10,471 nt of DNA, from positions 1 through 10,471 of the forward strand of contig JBBRGG010000130.1 of NCBI GenBank assembly GCA_038240875.1, written 5' to 3'. The position numbers were made by a program, and so were the translations under genes. The DNA is from JBBRGG01 sp038240875 (GTDB lineage Bacteria > Planctomycetota > Phycisphaerae > Phycisphaerales > UBA1924). How positions within the stretch are numbered: position 1 is the stretch's first letter; each line of letters begins with the position of its first letter. The notes below the pieces were generated by a model. It was not told where the DNA came from, searched no databases, and saw nothing but the letters and a program-made list of their open reading frames with translations. Below, piece after piece: positions 1-6,282 of the stretch.

Positions 1-173
1 TGGACCGAGTCGTCCTCGATCCAGTCGAGCTGGCGAGCATCGCCCAGATTCAAGGTGTGCGACATCGCCGGGCCCGCGTACTTCCTCGGCGTAGGAATCC
101 GCGTGGCTTCCGCCCGGGTGCGGGCGGAGCCGTTCTGTGAGCCGTTGGTCAGAGTTGCGTGCGAGTCGAGCAT
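1..173 (-). CDS. Probable site-specific DNA methyltransferase, N-terminal fragment
   Basis: The reading frame starts at an ATG (171-173 on the plus strand) and runs leftward off the window, giving 57 residues. The first ~36 residues are a low-complexity, Thr/Ser/Arg-rich extension. After this comes HTLNLGDARQLDWIEDDSV, which closely resembles the segment just before the catalytic motif (SPPY) of N4-cytosine/N6-adenine methyltransferases of the beta type, where 'GDAR.L.W..D.SV' is followed by 'HLVVTSPPY'. The catalytic motif itself would lie beyond the window edge, so the activity is inferred. Such enzymes transfer a methyl group from S-adenosylmethionine to DNA bases, either in restriction-modification or as solitary enzymes. 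No clear Shine-Dalgarno precedes the ATG, and an internal ATG at residue 37 (before SHTLNL) is an alternative start. The next gene upstream on this strand is the broken VOC gene; no restriction enzyme is visible. Confidence 0.6.
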   Translation of the reverse strand, partial: MLDSHATLTNGSQNGSARTRAEATRIPTPRKYAGPAMSHTLNLGDARQLDWIEDDSV

Positions 174-400
174 GCGCAAAGCATAAGTTACAGGATTCTG
201 TTGGGTAGTCGAAAGTACTATGAAATTATGCTGAATTGGTCATTTCTTAAGCTTTTTTCGGTTGAACTACGAAGTTTTTGGAGCGTGTGTATGGGAATTT
301 GGTACACGCGAAGGGTTTGGATGTGCCGATGCGCGGGTGGTGAAGCGTAGTTTGGTAGAAGTGATTGCGAATCGTTCGTGATTTGGCGGACTTCAATACC
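174..400. other. Non-coding gap upstream of the methyltransferase gene
   Basis: This A+T-richer stretch lies between the end of the VOC pseudogene (401) and the methyltransferase start (173). No open frame in it has a recognisable protein signature. A weak minus-strand promoter is possible (TTCGAC, 17 bases, TAACTT) shortly before the ATG, but the match is poor and I do not call it. No terminator hairpin with a T-run was seen. Confidence 0.4.
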
Positions 401-823
401 TTACTTCTCCAACTCACCCACGAGCAGCACGTAGCCATCGAAGTCGTGGACGCGGAATTCGCCACGGGGCATGTACGCTGGGTGCGTGATGGCAAAGGCG
501 ACGCTACGGCCGATGTTGGTGCCGGAGTTGCCTTGGAAGACTCCGCCGTCGTGAACTCCGCCGCTATGCACATCTGTTGCGAGAAGTTGGCTCCGCAGTG
601 CCGCGGTGTTGTCGGAGTGAAGGTAGATGATCACGCTTGCTCTTCGCTCATCATCGCCCAGAAGCCTTTGCTAATGGCGCGCTTGACATCGCCTAGCGGA
701 AAGCCAAGCTGCGCGTAAAAAATGGATCGATTGCTCGACATCGGTAACGTGTAGCATCGGCGTCAGTCGGTGGATCGACGTATGCGCAGCCGAGCCAGAC
801 GCAGGATTGGCGGCGGTGTTCAT
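401..823 (-). pseudogene. VOC/glyoxalase-family protein gene broken by two compensating frameshifts
   Basis: Read across three segments, the minus strand encodes a nearly complete vicinal-oxygen-chelate (glyoxalase/bleomycin-resistance/dioxygenase) protein of about 140 residues. Segment 1 begins at ATG 823 and contains LTPMLHVTDVEQSIHF. Segment 2, in another frame, continues with YAQLGFPLGDVKRAISKGF. Segment 3 returns to the first frame with VIIYLHSDN and ends GEFRVHDFDGYVLLVGELEK before a TAA at 401-403. The N-terminal 'LHVxDVExSixFY' and C-terminal 'EFRVxDxDGYVL' are the two hallmarks of the family and carry the usual metal-ligand positions (His, Glu). The first break lies at a run of six A on the plus strand (717-722), where one base fewer would restore the frame. 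The second lies near 632-638, where one base is missing. Between them the original frame meets a TAG. Sequencing error is an alternative, but two errors in one short gene beside intact neighbours make real decay at least as likely. Substrate unknown. Confidence 0.75.
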
Positions 824-936
824 GCAGTGTGTGTGCCGCTCGCGGGCGGTCGGCGTTACAGAAGTTGAGAAAGGCTTACTTGGTCGGAATCGTTTCAGGC
901 ATCGTTCAAACCTGGGCTGGATTAGTACTTGTGAAC

Positions 937-965
937 TTAAATACGTGTCCGACCACAGGTATACT
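937..965 (+). promoter_or_regulatory. Candidate sigma-70-like promoter for the putAbiC-like gene
   Basis: The -10 hexamer TATACT (960-965) matches consensus at five of six positions. It is preceded at 17 bases by a weak -35, TTAAAT (937-942). Transcription would start near 972 and give a leader of roughly 37 bases to the ATG at 1009. This favours that start over the ATG at 976, which would be almost leaderless. Judged by eye only. Confidence 0.35.
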
Positions 966-1008
966 TGCTACACCGATGATAAAGCAAAGCATTCATGAAC
1001 AGTCGATT

Positions 1009-1863
1009 ATGACCCGCAATGTGTGGATGATCATGATCGGAATTCTCGTCTTGATCGGTCTGTACATCTCGACGCCGCTCATGATTCAACACTGGAGCGG
1101 CGAAAAGAAAATGGATGGTCGAGGTCAGTTCGGCGACCAATTTGGTGCGTTCAACGCACTTGTATCGATGCTCACAGTGATAGCAGTTCTTTTTTCAATC
1201 TGGGTTCAGCGGCGTCAGCACTATACCGAGATGCGTGCCGCGAAAGAACAGCATGAACAACAGATGGCCGATGCGGAACGCAAACACAACGACATAGTTC
1301 GTGAAGCATCTCGAACCCGTGAACTCGACTGTCTATTTCGTCTCTTCGACCGTAAGGCACTTATTGAAAGCGGTCTCAGTTGGGAAAAAGCTAATTTTAA
1401 TCATGAAGGAGGACTTGAAATTGTCAAAGGGCGTCACCTAATACAACGTACTGAGTCGCTCATACACTCGGCTCTCATAATTATGAATATCGATGAATCA
1501 GAGTTGAAAAAGAGTGTGCCGATATGCGGATATCTGAAAACAGACAGAATCGACCAGAAGCCTCAGACTCAAGAAGAGTACGCGACCCGCTATCGACTTG
1601 TTTATTCGATTGTAAATTTTATGCCTTGGGGAATTCGGGAATATCTTCATGCGATCGTGTCAATCGCCAAAGTAGCGGCACGAGCAAAGCGAGATAAGGA
1701 CGAGGTAAATTCAGATATTGGTTTGCAATGGTTGACGCAAGATGATCTCAGTCTACTTGAGATGCATAGCTTGATCGATGTAGATCTCGCGAAGTCGCTT
1801 CGAGATCTTCGCTGGACAGCAGGCATGTACGAAAGAATGTGTTGGAATTACCCTACAGGCTAA
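1009..1863 (+). CDS. Membrane protein resembling putative phage abortive-infection family (putAbiC)
   Basis: A 284-residue protein with two predicted membrane helices (about residues 5-26 and 46-66). Between and into the second helix lies GQFGDQFGAFNAL (39-51), followed by a Gln/Arg-rich stretch (WVQRRQH) and a charged, probably coiled-coil region (about 68-105). This arrangement (FGD.FGA.NAL, a second helix, QRR, then a long coil) is the signature I associate with the Pfam family 'putative phage abortive infection protein'. The C-terminal part, with REYLHAIVSIAKVAARAK and a later LLEMHSLIDVDL, resembles that family's 'YFR.LY.I' and helical regions more weakly. A role in phage defence is inferred from the family name and is not shown here. 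The gene is visibly richer in A+T than ftsY downstream, which suggests horizontal acquisition. The frame is open further upstream; 976 is an alternative ATG. No Shine-Dalgarno is evident. Confidence 0.5.
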   Translation: MTRNVWMIMIGILVLIGLYISTPLMIQHWSGEKKMDGRGQFGDQFGAFNALVSMLTVIAVLFSIWVQRRQHYTEMRAAKEQHEQQMADAERKHNDIVREASRTRELDCLFRLFDRKALIESGLSWEKANFNHEGGLEIVKGRHLIQRTESLIHSALIIMNIDESELKKSVPICGYLKTDRIDQKPQTQEEYATRYRLVYSIVNFMPWGIREYLHAIVSIAKVAARAKRDKDEVNSDIGLQWLTQDDLSLLEMHSLIDVDLAKSLRDLRWTAGMYERMCWNYPTG

Positions 1864-1943
1864 TTTCCATTCAGGGTCTTGTCGCCAAAGATGTCGCAAC
1901 CTCCTTGGCCCACCTCGTTCGTCATCTCCTACCCTCTCTGCTC

Positions 1944-2876
1944 ATGGGCCTTTTCAAATCTATCGTCGGCACGCTGAAAAAGGGCCTTGAGCGCACGCGA
2001 GAGGCTTTGGTTACTGGTGCGCGCGGGCTCAAAAACCTGCTTACCGGGCGAAAGCTTGACGCGGCGCTGATCGCCGAGCTTGAAACGACGCTTTTGCAAG
2101 CCGACGTGGGCGTGCCCACGACCAAGCGGTTGATGACGGGCATTCGCGAAGCCTTTCATGCAGGCAAGATGACCACGGGCGATGAGGTGGTTGACTATCT
2201 GAAAACTCAACTCAAGGCAATGTGGCCGCCGGAGGACCGTGCGCTGAAGTTCGCCGAGGCCAAGCCCACCGTGATCCTGATGACCGGGGTCAATGGCGTG
2301 GGCAAGACCACTTCGATCTCCAAGTTGGCGAGGTCGCTCAAAGCCGATGGGAAGACGGTGTTGCTTGGTGCCTGCGACACGTTCCGAGCTGGCGCGGTTC
2401 GCCAACTCGAAATCTGGGGTGAGCGGCTTGAGGTTGATGTGGTTAAGGGGCAGCAGGGGGGAGACCCGGCGGCGGTCGCCTTCGACGCGTGTACCGCGGC
2501 CAAGGCGCGTGGCGTCGATGTACTGATTTTAGATACTGCGGGGCGTTTGCAGACCCAGGATCCGTTGATGAGGCAGCTCGCCAAGATTCGGTCGGTGGTC
2601 GCGAAGCAGATTCCAGGCGGGCCTCATGAAGTACTACTAGTGTTGGACGCGACCAGCGGCCAGAACGCGCTTCGGCAAGCCGAGGAATTTAATAAGGCTG
2701 CGGGGGTGACTGGGATCTTTCTCGCCAAGCTAGACGGAACGGCCAAAGGCGGCATCGTGATCGCGATCAAGGACGTGGCGGACATCCCGGTAAAGTTCAT
2801 TGGAATTGGGGAGACGCCTGAAGACGTGCAGCCATTTGATCCTGAGGCGTTTGTTGACGCGCTGTTTAGCGTGTGA
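1944..2876 (+). CDS. ftsY: Signal recognition particle receptor FtsY
   Basis: A 310-residue SRP GTPase that docks ribosome-nascent-chain-SRP complexes at the inner membrane for co-translational targeting to the Sec translocon. It has an amphipathic, basic N-terminal helix (MGLFKSIVGTLKKGLERTRE) that probably binds lipid, a four-helix N domain (about 20-95), and then the GTPase G domain. Visible motifs are the P-loop GVNGVGKTT (115-123), DTFRAGA (145-151), DTAGR (197-201), KLDGTAKGG (262-270) and GIGE (287-290). The residue before KLD is Ala rather than the common Thr. The long acidic A domain of Escherichia coli FtsY is absent, as in many other phyla. The ATG at 1944 was chosen because homology begins there; the frame stays open upstream to 1839 without recognisable sequence. 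No Shine-Dalgarno precedes it. It lies 80 bases after the putAbiC-like gene. Confidence 0.96.
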   Translation: MGLFKSIVGTLKKGLERTREALVTGARGLKNLLTGRKLDAALIAELETTLLQADVGVPTTKRLMTGIREAFHAGKMTTGDEVVDYLKTQLKAMWPPEDRALKFAEAKPTVILMTGVNGVGKTTSISKLARSLKADGKTVLLGACDTFRAGAVRQLEIWGERLEVDVVKGQQGGDPAAVAFDACTAAKARGVDVLILDTAGRLQTQDPLMRQLAKIRSVVAKQIPGGPHEVLLVLDATSGQNALRQAEEFNKAAGVTGIFLAKLDGTAKGGIVIAIKDVADIPVKFIGIGETPEDVQPFDPEAFVDALFSV

Positions 2877-3222
2877 TTGGTAAGTGGGGGAGGGACGAAG
2901 TTGGTGTTCATGCGGTGCGGTGGCGAGGGATGAAGGTCATTATCCAAACAAAAACCATTCGCAATATGTTTATGTGTGCCTAGGTGAGTGTTGGGCAAGT
3001 GGAAGCATGCCGTCTGGGGAATGTGAACGTGGTGTGTAGGGCATGTTGCGGTTAGGTGATGCTGGCAAGAAATAAGGAAGTCTTGGCGCATGTTGAAGAT
3101 TGGCGTGTGCGGCGTACACTTGCCTCAAGTGCCCGGACAAGCGCCGGGATGGTGTCCTTGTTTTCACGCAGACCACGGTTCTTCGGCATTTTGCCAAATA
3201 CACCGTTCGCGGAGCAGTATCC
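2877..3222. other. Intergenic region between ftsY and tig
   Basis: I see no gene in these 346 bases; open frames on either strand have no family signature. There is no obvious terminator behind ftsY. The right half holds the candidate tig promoter (3093-3120). A small hairpin in the presumed tig leader has arms CCCGG (3132-3136) and CCGGG (3144-3148) with a 7-base loop. Confidence 0.5.
3093..3120 (+). promoter_or_regulatory. Candidate promoter for tig
   Basis: TTGAAG (3093-3098) and TACACT (3115-3120), separated by 16 bases, resemble a sigma-70 promoter at four of six positions each. The predicted start near 3127 would give a leader of about 95 bases to the tig ATG. Judged by eye; no other support. 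Confidence 0.35.
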
Positions 3223-4620
3223 ATGACTCAGACGCAGGAAGCCAAGCAGTCGAACGCGGTTAAGGTGAGTGATGCCGGCCCAAGCCGCAAGCGGCTGACC
3301 ATTGAAGTACCAGCGGGAGTGGTTACCACCAAACTCCGTGAATCTTTCGATGGGCTGGTAGCTGATGCCGAGCTTCCTGGCTTCCGCAAGGGCAAGGTGC
3401 CTCGCGCGTTAGTCGAGAAGAAGTTTGGCATGGTTGTCCGCCGCGAAACCAAGGTCCAGATTATTTCTGAAGCCTTTCGTGAAGCAGTCGCCGAACTCAA
3501 GCTTCGTGTTGTCGGCGACCCCATGCCCGACAAGCTTGACGAACTCGAACTGATCGAAGGCAAGCCCTTCAACTTTGACATCGAAGTCGAAGTAATGCCT
3601 GAGTTTGAGCTGCCCAAGCTCGAAGGCATCGAGATCATCAAGCCAAAGATGGACGTTGTGGATGACGTTGTCAACGAAGAACTGACCAAGCTCACGATCA
3701 ACGAAGGGACGCTTGATAGCCGTGAAGTGACCGAGCCCGGCGATTACGCCACGGGCCACGCGATCATGACCGGCTCGGACGACAAAGAATTTTACAACCT
3801 TAAGGGTGCGGTTGTTCAATCGCCCGCGAACGACAAAGAAGGCAAACAGATCGCCAAGGGCATGATCCTTGGTATTCTCGTTGAAGACTTCTCCAAGCAG
3901 CTTGGTTCGCCCAAGGCTGGCGACACCGTGACGATCAAGGCCAAAGGCCCAACCAACCACGAAGTCGAAGGCATCCGCAACGCCGACCTGACCGTAACGT
4001 TTAAAGTTGAGCGCGTAGACCGAATTATTCCAGCACCTATAACGCAGATTATCGCCGCCTTTGGCCTTGAGAGCGAAGACCGCCTTCGTGAGTTCATTCG
4101 CACTCGTCTTCGTCAGCACGTCAATGTGCAGCAGCAGACAGCGATGCGTCAGCAGCTTTCCAAGCACCTCGTTGATTCCACCACAATGGAACTTCCCGAG
4201 CGGCTCACGGCCTCGCAGACCTCGCGCACTCTTGAGCGCCGCCGTCTTGAGCTGATGTACCGCGGCTTTGAACCTCACAAGATCGAAGAGCACATGGCCG
4301 AGCTTCGCGCGTCCTCGAACGCGGTTGCGATCCGTGACCTCAAGTTGTTCTTTATCTTGAACCTCGCCGCAGACGACCTCAACATTCGCGTTGATGACAA
4401 CGAGATCAATGGCCGAATCACGCAGATCGCCATGCAGCGTGGCGTTCGTCCCGAGCAGCTTCGCCAGGAAATGATCCGCACGAATCAGGTCGGCGGCCTC
4501 TTCCAGCAGATCCGCGATCACAAGACCATGGACGCGATCCTGGGCAAGGCTTCAGTCAAGGAACTTCCCCTTGAAGAGTACAACGCACTCGTCGCGGCGA
4601 CCGAAATTGCCAAGTATTGA
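3223..4620 (+). CDS. tig: Trigger factor (ribosome-associated chaperone and peptidyl-prolyl isomerase)
   Basis: A 465-residue trigger factor, the chaperone that sits at the ribosomal exit tunnel and shields nascent chains. The N-terminal ribosome-binding domain contains SRKRLTIEVP (21-30) and the ribosome-docking signature GFRKGKVP (53-60). A divergent FKBP-type isomerase domain follows (about 170-270), recognisable by its position, GDYATGHAIMTG and the EDFSKQLG-to-GDTVTIKAK stretch; it is poorly conserved, so isomerase activity is uncertain. The remainder (about 275-450) is the long helical SurA-like chaperone domain, rich in Arg, Gln and Glu. The ATG at 3223 was chosen because it is the first before the family homology and has GGAG (3211-3214) eight bases upstream; the frame is open back to 3100. 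The gene is followed by a terminator and not by clpP, its frequent neighbour in other bacteria. Confidence 0.93.
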   Translation: MTQTQEAKQSNAVKVSDAGPSRKRLTIEVPAGVVTTKLRESFDGLVADAELPGFRKGKVPRALVEKKFGMVVRRETKVQIISEAFREAVAELKLRVVGDPMPDKLDELELIEGKPFNFDIEVEVMPEFELPKLEGIEIIKPKMDVVDDVVNEELTKLTINEGTLDSREVTEPGDYATGHAIMTGSDDKEFYNLKGAVVQSPANDKEGKQIAKGMILGILVEDFSKQLGSPKAGDTVTIKAKGPTNHEVEGIRNADLTVTFKVERVDRIIPAPITQIIAAFGLESEDRLREFIRTRLRQHVNVQQQTAMRQQLSKHLVDSTTMELPERLTASQTSRTLERRRLELMYRGFEPHKIEEHMAELRASSNAVAIRDLKLFFILNLAADDLNIRVDDNEINGRITQIAMQRGVRPEQLRQEMIRTNQVGGLFQQIRDHKTMDAILGKASVKELPLEEYNALVAATEIAKY

Positions 4621-4652
4621 GTTGAAGAGTTGGGCAAAGTGTTGGGTAGAAC

Positions 4653-4670
4653 CATGGCGTCTACGCCATG
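4653..4670. repeat. Perfect 7-bp inverted repeat after tig
   Basis: CATGGCG and CGCCATG flank a four-base loop, TCTA. It lies 33 bases behind the tig stop and before the terminator. No T-run follows, so it is more likely an mRNA 3'-end structure or a chance dyad than a terminator. Confidence 0.5.
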
Positions 4671-4696
4671 ATCGCCAAGAATGAATAACGATTTGC

Positions 4697-4729
4697 AAAG
4701 GCCCTGCGATGTATTCGTGGGGCCTTTTT
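4697..4729 (+). terminator. Intrinsic terminator downstream of tig
   Basis: Arms AAAGGCCC (4697-4704) and GGGCCTTT (4720-4727) pair perfectly around a loop of about 15 bases. The arm runs directly into a T-run (4725-4729). This is a standard Rho-independent terminator for tig transcription, placed about 77 bases behind the stop codon. Confidence 0.8.
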
Positions 4730-4840
4730 GTGTTGCGTGCAAAGGCATGTGCAGGCGCACGTCTTGATCACAAAGATGGAGGTTGGCAGAAGTTGTACAT
4801 TTGCAAGCGGCGAACCGTCAGGGCACTTTCAGGCGCAAGA

Positions 4841-5567
4841 TCAGGATCTGCGGGGCAGGCCGCGTGTTGCCAGATGTTTTACGTCGCATTCTGAGCAGGT
4901 GTCGGATATCGACTGCAATGAGTACCACGTTCGACACAGCAATCGTTTCGAAATCTTGTGCGTCGTCGCCATGCGCGCAGAAGAAATAGAGGGACACTGA
5001 GCATCGTGCAGATGATGATGCAGTTGGCAACTAAACCCCAAATGATTGGATGATAACCAAACAAAGTTTGGCCGCTCTAATTGTTATTGCGAATAGCAAA
5101 TGCGTTAACAGGGACCATGATACTAGAGTCTTTATTGTGGAATACCTCATATGCTGGAAAAACGATAAACGAAGGGGACCGCTCCAAGTGCGTGAAACAG
5201 GAAAACGGTAAACCATGTGACTCAACAGTTAATAGAAATGGTATATATTCATCCGAAGCCACAGTTGAAGAATACGTTAAATCTAGGATCTCGGTACCTC
5301 TTGCCCCATGTACGCGAGCGACCATGCGATCAATATGCTGATCGTACATCCTGCGGCTAAACCAGTAACTGCGACAATTACAGCTCGGCGAAGGTGTGCT
5401 CTTATCGAAATCCGAGATTGCGTGTTTCCCGCCTTCACTTGGACTTTATCTACTTCTTTGCCGCACACCGACTTTGAGCGCCTGTTGTGAAAAGCGTTAT
5501 TCTTTATAACTGAAGCTAGTATACGGAAACACTCTAGCAATACTGAACTACCTGAGGCATTTGCCAT
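4841..5567 (-). pseudogene. Decayed planctomycete-type membrane protein with cysteine-rich tail
   Basis: Frame A starts at ATG 5567 and encodes a basic, otherwise unrecognised N-terminus. A membrane helix follows (RRAVIVAVTGLAAG into SILIAWSLAYMG), and then a stop at 5283-5285. A second frame, overlapping the end of frame A, continues with ESHGLPFSCFTHLERS and meets a TAG at 5077-5079. The same frame resumes past the TAG with PIIWGLVANCIIICTMLSVP and FLLRAWRRRTRFR, then a Cys-rich stretch ending at 4879. A third frame adds CSECDVKHL before a stop at 4841. The order (helix with an 'AW.LA' end, 'GLPF.C', 'PI.WGL.AN' helix, Arg-rich turn, Cys pairs) resembles a membrane-protein family I associate with planctomycetes, which ends in a CPxCGYDL zinc ribbon. 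At least one frameshift, one nonsense codon and a probable second frameshift argue for decay. The region is A+T-rich. Function unknown; the family assignment is from memory of its general pattern. Confidence 0.5.
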
Positions 5568-5594
5568 CTACGTGCGTGCATCAACCATAACCAC

Positions 5595-5631
5595 AAAAAA
5601 AAGAACCCTCGCGTTGAAGCGAGAGTTCTTT
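5595..5631 (-). terminator. Strong intrinsic terminator of the rplKAJL operon
   Basis: In the minus-strand transcript a 12-bp stem (AAGAACUCUCGC with GCGAGGGUUCUU, one G-U pair) encloses the loop UUCAAC (plus-strand 5613-5618). It is followed by an uninterrupted U-run (5600 down to 5595). It lies about 42 bases behind the rplL stop. It separates the operon from any downstream gene, so rpoBC is not co-transcribed here. Confidence 0.92.
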
Positions 5632-5643
5632 GAACACGTGTTC
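5632..5643. repeat. Perfect 12-bp palindrome between rplL stop and terminator
   Basis: GAACACGTGTTC is self-complementary over its full length and abuts the terminator stem. It could be a protein-binding dyad, an RNA-processing site or chance. Confidence 0.5.
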
Positions 5644-5672
5644 TAAGCAAACAAACTGATTGAAGCAAAGAC

Positions 5673-6068
5673 TTAGACAAGCTCGACTGTGGCGCCAGCG
5701 TCCTGAAGAGTTTTCTGCAACTTCTCAGCGTCGGCCTTGTCGAGGTCCTGCTTGACGGGCTTGCCGGGGTTATCGACAAATGCCTTGGCTTCGGCGAGAC
5801 CCAAAGCGGTGATCTCGCGGACAACCTTGATGACCTGAATCTTCTTGGCGGGGTCAACAGACTTGAGGATGACGTCGAAGGAGGTCTTCTCGACCTTGGC
5901 TGGAGCAGCAGCGCCAGCAGCGGCGACCATCATGCCACCGCCTGCAGCGGCTTCGATGCCATACTTTTCCTTCATGTACTTGCCGAGGTCAACGGCGTCT
6001 TTGAGGGTGAGGCTAGCGAGCTCGTCGCCGAGTTTCGTGATCTTGGCTTCGAAAGTGGTGTCGGACAT
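5673..6068 (-). CDS. rplL: 50S ribosomal protein L7/L12
   Basis: A 131-residue L7/L12, the multicopy stalk protein that recruits and stimulates translational GTPases. The N-terminal dimerisation and L10-binding domain (1-38, with LTLKDAVDLGKYMKEKYGIE) is followed by an Ala/Gly-rich hinge (about 40-57). The C-terminal factor-binding domain has the conserved KKIQVIKVVRE (75-85), ITALGLAEAK and a terminal GATVELV. Length is typical or slightly long. It starts at ATG 6068 with an AGGAAGG Shine-Dalgarno about nine bases upstream. It is the last gene of the operon and is preceded by a highly structured 214-base spacer. Confidence 0.97.
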   Translation of the reverse strand: MSDTTFEAKITKLGDELASLTLKDAVDLGKYMKEKYGIEAAAGGGMMVAAAGAAAPAKVEKTSFDVILKSVDPAKKIQVIKVVREITALGLAEAKAFVDNPGKPVKQDLDKADAEKLQKTLQDAGATVELV

Positions 6069-6084
6069 GATGTGAAACCTTCCT

Positions 6085-6159
6085 AAAAAACCTGGCTAAT
6101 TGCCAGAGGCAACCGCTTGCTTGGGGCCGAACCATTCGGCCTTTACCTCCTCGAAGGAG
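6085..6159 (-). promoter_or_regulatory. Three consecutive hairpins in the rplL leader, the last terminator-like
   Basis: In the mRNA direction the first is CUCCU-UCG-AGGAG (6159-6147), whose 3' arm belongs to a perfect GAGGAGG ribosome-binding sequence. The second is GGCCGA-AUGGU-UCGGCC (6141-6125), with an AUG in its loop. The third is UCUGGC-AAUUA-GCCAGG (about 6107-6091) followed by six U (6090-6085), just before the rplL Shine-Dalgarno. The AUG at 6135 opens a 40-codon frame that overlaps the start of rplL and ends at 6013. This could be an attenuator or translational coupling device setting the L12:L10 ratio; that role is inference. Confidence 0.45.
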
Positions 6160-6164
6160 CCAGA

Positions 6165-6206
6165 CAAACAAGATGAGTCAAACAAGATGAGTCAAACAAG
6201 ATGAGG
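6165..6206 (-). repeat. Three tandem 14-base repeats in the rplJ-rplL spacer
   Basis: On the plus strand CAAACAAGATGAGT occurs at 6165-6178 and 6179-6192, and again at 6193-6206 with only the last base changed. In the mRNA each unit contains CUCAUCU. Looser CAAAC/CAAG echoes continue to about 6255. The repeats lie behind the rplJ stop and before the rplL leader hairpins. Confidence 0.9.
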
Positions 6207-6282
6207 CTAACGACAAGATTCAAACATGGGACAAACGAGAATCAAACAAATCAAGTATCGGTGAAGATCACGCGTGGCAGGA

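Noticed and set aside
365..718. 117-codon plus-strand open frame over the VOC gene
   Set aside because: It is antisense to the VOC-family segments, which explain the sequence better.
716..724. Possible programmed -1 frameshift site (U UUU UUA) in the VOC gene
   Set aside because: The heptamer is in the right phase for a -1 slip, but the homologous downstream sequence lies in the +1 frame, so a -1 slip would not restore the protein. A second, opposite shift would also be needed.
3409..4521. Long 370-codon open frame antisense to tig
   Set aside because: It lies wholly opposite trigger factor, has no family signature, and its composition is explained by the complementary codons of tig.
5081..5341. 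86-codon plus-strand open frame in the tig-rplL gap
   Set aside because: The minus strand of the same stretch gives recognisable pieces of a membrane protein, and the plus frame has no family signature.
4621..5600. rpoB or another operon gene expected downstream of rplL
   Set aside because: Neither strand shows any RNA polymerase motif, and a strong terminator ends the operon.
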